The notes below the pieces were generated by a model. That model had not been told where the DNA came from. It ran no database searches and worked only from the letters and a program-made list of their open reading frames with translations. The translations under genes were made by a program, and so were the position numbers. A stretch of DNA of 64,000 nt from Eukaryota sp. TZLM1-RC (Eukaryota; Metamonada: BaSk clade), in NCBI GenBank assembly GCA_040285825.1, contig JAUPSS010000007.1, positions 124,001-188,000 on the forward strand. The letters are read 5' to 3'. Position 1 is the first letter of the stretch. Every line of letters starts with the position of its first letter. Shown here piece after piece: positions 63,697 to 64,000 of this stretch.

Positions 63697-64000
63697 AGGG
63701 ACCAGATGGGTAGATTGAGGTGTGGTGAATGTGAATAGTAGATCAACCGTGGGGTTTATACCAATGGTTGAGTCACTGTGGATACAAGTACGACGCCATT
63801 AATGTTGACATCAATGCAAGAAATGTGAGTGTCGATTGGGAATGTATACGAGTGTTGCATTTGATGGGGAGAAAGGGGAGTTGAATGATTTCAGAACAAA
63901 CATATACAAACAACAGTTTACCTTAATTAGTGTGAGTGCCAAATCAATATCACTCACATTAACTTAGGTGTGGTGAAATTTGAGGATGTAATGACAATTA

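Noticed and set aside
1-64000. CRISPR arrays, bacterial operons or Shine-Dalgarno sites
   Set aside because: No spaced direct repeats of that type; genes are eukaryotic in content, monocistronic and widely spaced.

Overview
The window is a gene-poor, transposon-rich, AT-rich piece of a nuclear protist genome. Coding sequences are eukaryotic: the alpha subunit of the signal recognition particle receptor, a tyrosine-kinase-like kinase, RCC1 propellers, a MYND finger, B-box/TLDc and a probable ORC2. TAA, TAG and TGA all end intact genes, so the code looks standard. Genes are nearly intronless; the one intron I can place is only 29 nt. B-box plus TLDc, large RCC1 families and kinase fusions are common in amoeboid protists, so an amoeboid or amoeboflagellate host is my guess, but the sequence does not settle the lineage.

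Layout. 0-13 kb: two intact RCC1-plus-leucine-rich genes (1.7-4.0 kb minus, 8.4-10.6 kb plus), a broken inverted copy (4.25-5.5 kb), nested non-LTR retroelement pieces (5.8-7.95 kb), then SRP receptor alpha (11.2-12.9 kb). 13-33 kb: a graveyard of mobile and viral DNA, holding a FAR1-type MULE split by a second MULE with clear terminal repeats, a Ty3/gypsy piece, several hAT pieces, a Tc1/IS630-like piece, gag-like ORFs, non-LTR pieces, a tail of a CRESS-virus-like Rep and two fragments of a family-B DNA polymerase. 33.5-35.1 kb: an intact kinase fused to a ThuA/glutaminase-like domain. 35.3-46.3 kb: more non-LTR pieces, a long hAT pseudogene, another gag-like leader and an endogenous CRESS-virus-like Rep helicase. 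46.4-64 kb: intact host genes (secreted propeller-like protein, third RCC1 protein, MYND protein, ORC2-like protein, B-box/TLDc protein) separated by further retroelement copies, one of which split a fourth RCC1 relic.

The host genes form no operon and no shared pathway. The strongest stories are structural: a clade of non-LTR elements with a restriction-like endonuclease that inserts with 9-bp (once up to 11-bp) target duplications and repeatedly lands in its own relics; a MULE-in-MULE insertion whose removal restores the older frame; an expanding RCC1/leucine-rich family; and two sorts of viral-type sequence (CRESS Rep, DNA polymerase B) among the transposon debris. All family assignments come from reading motifs by eye; no search was run.
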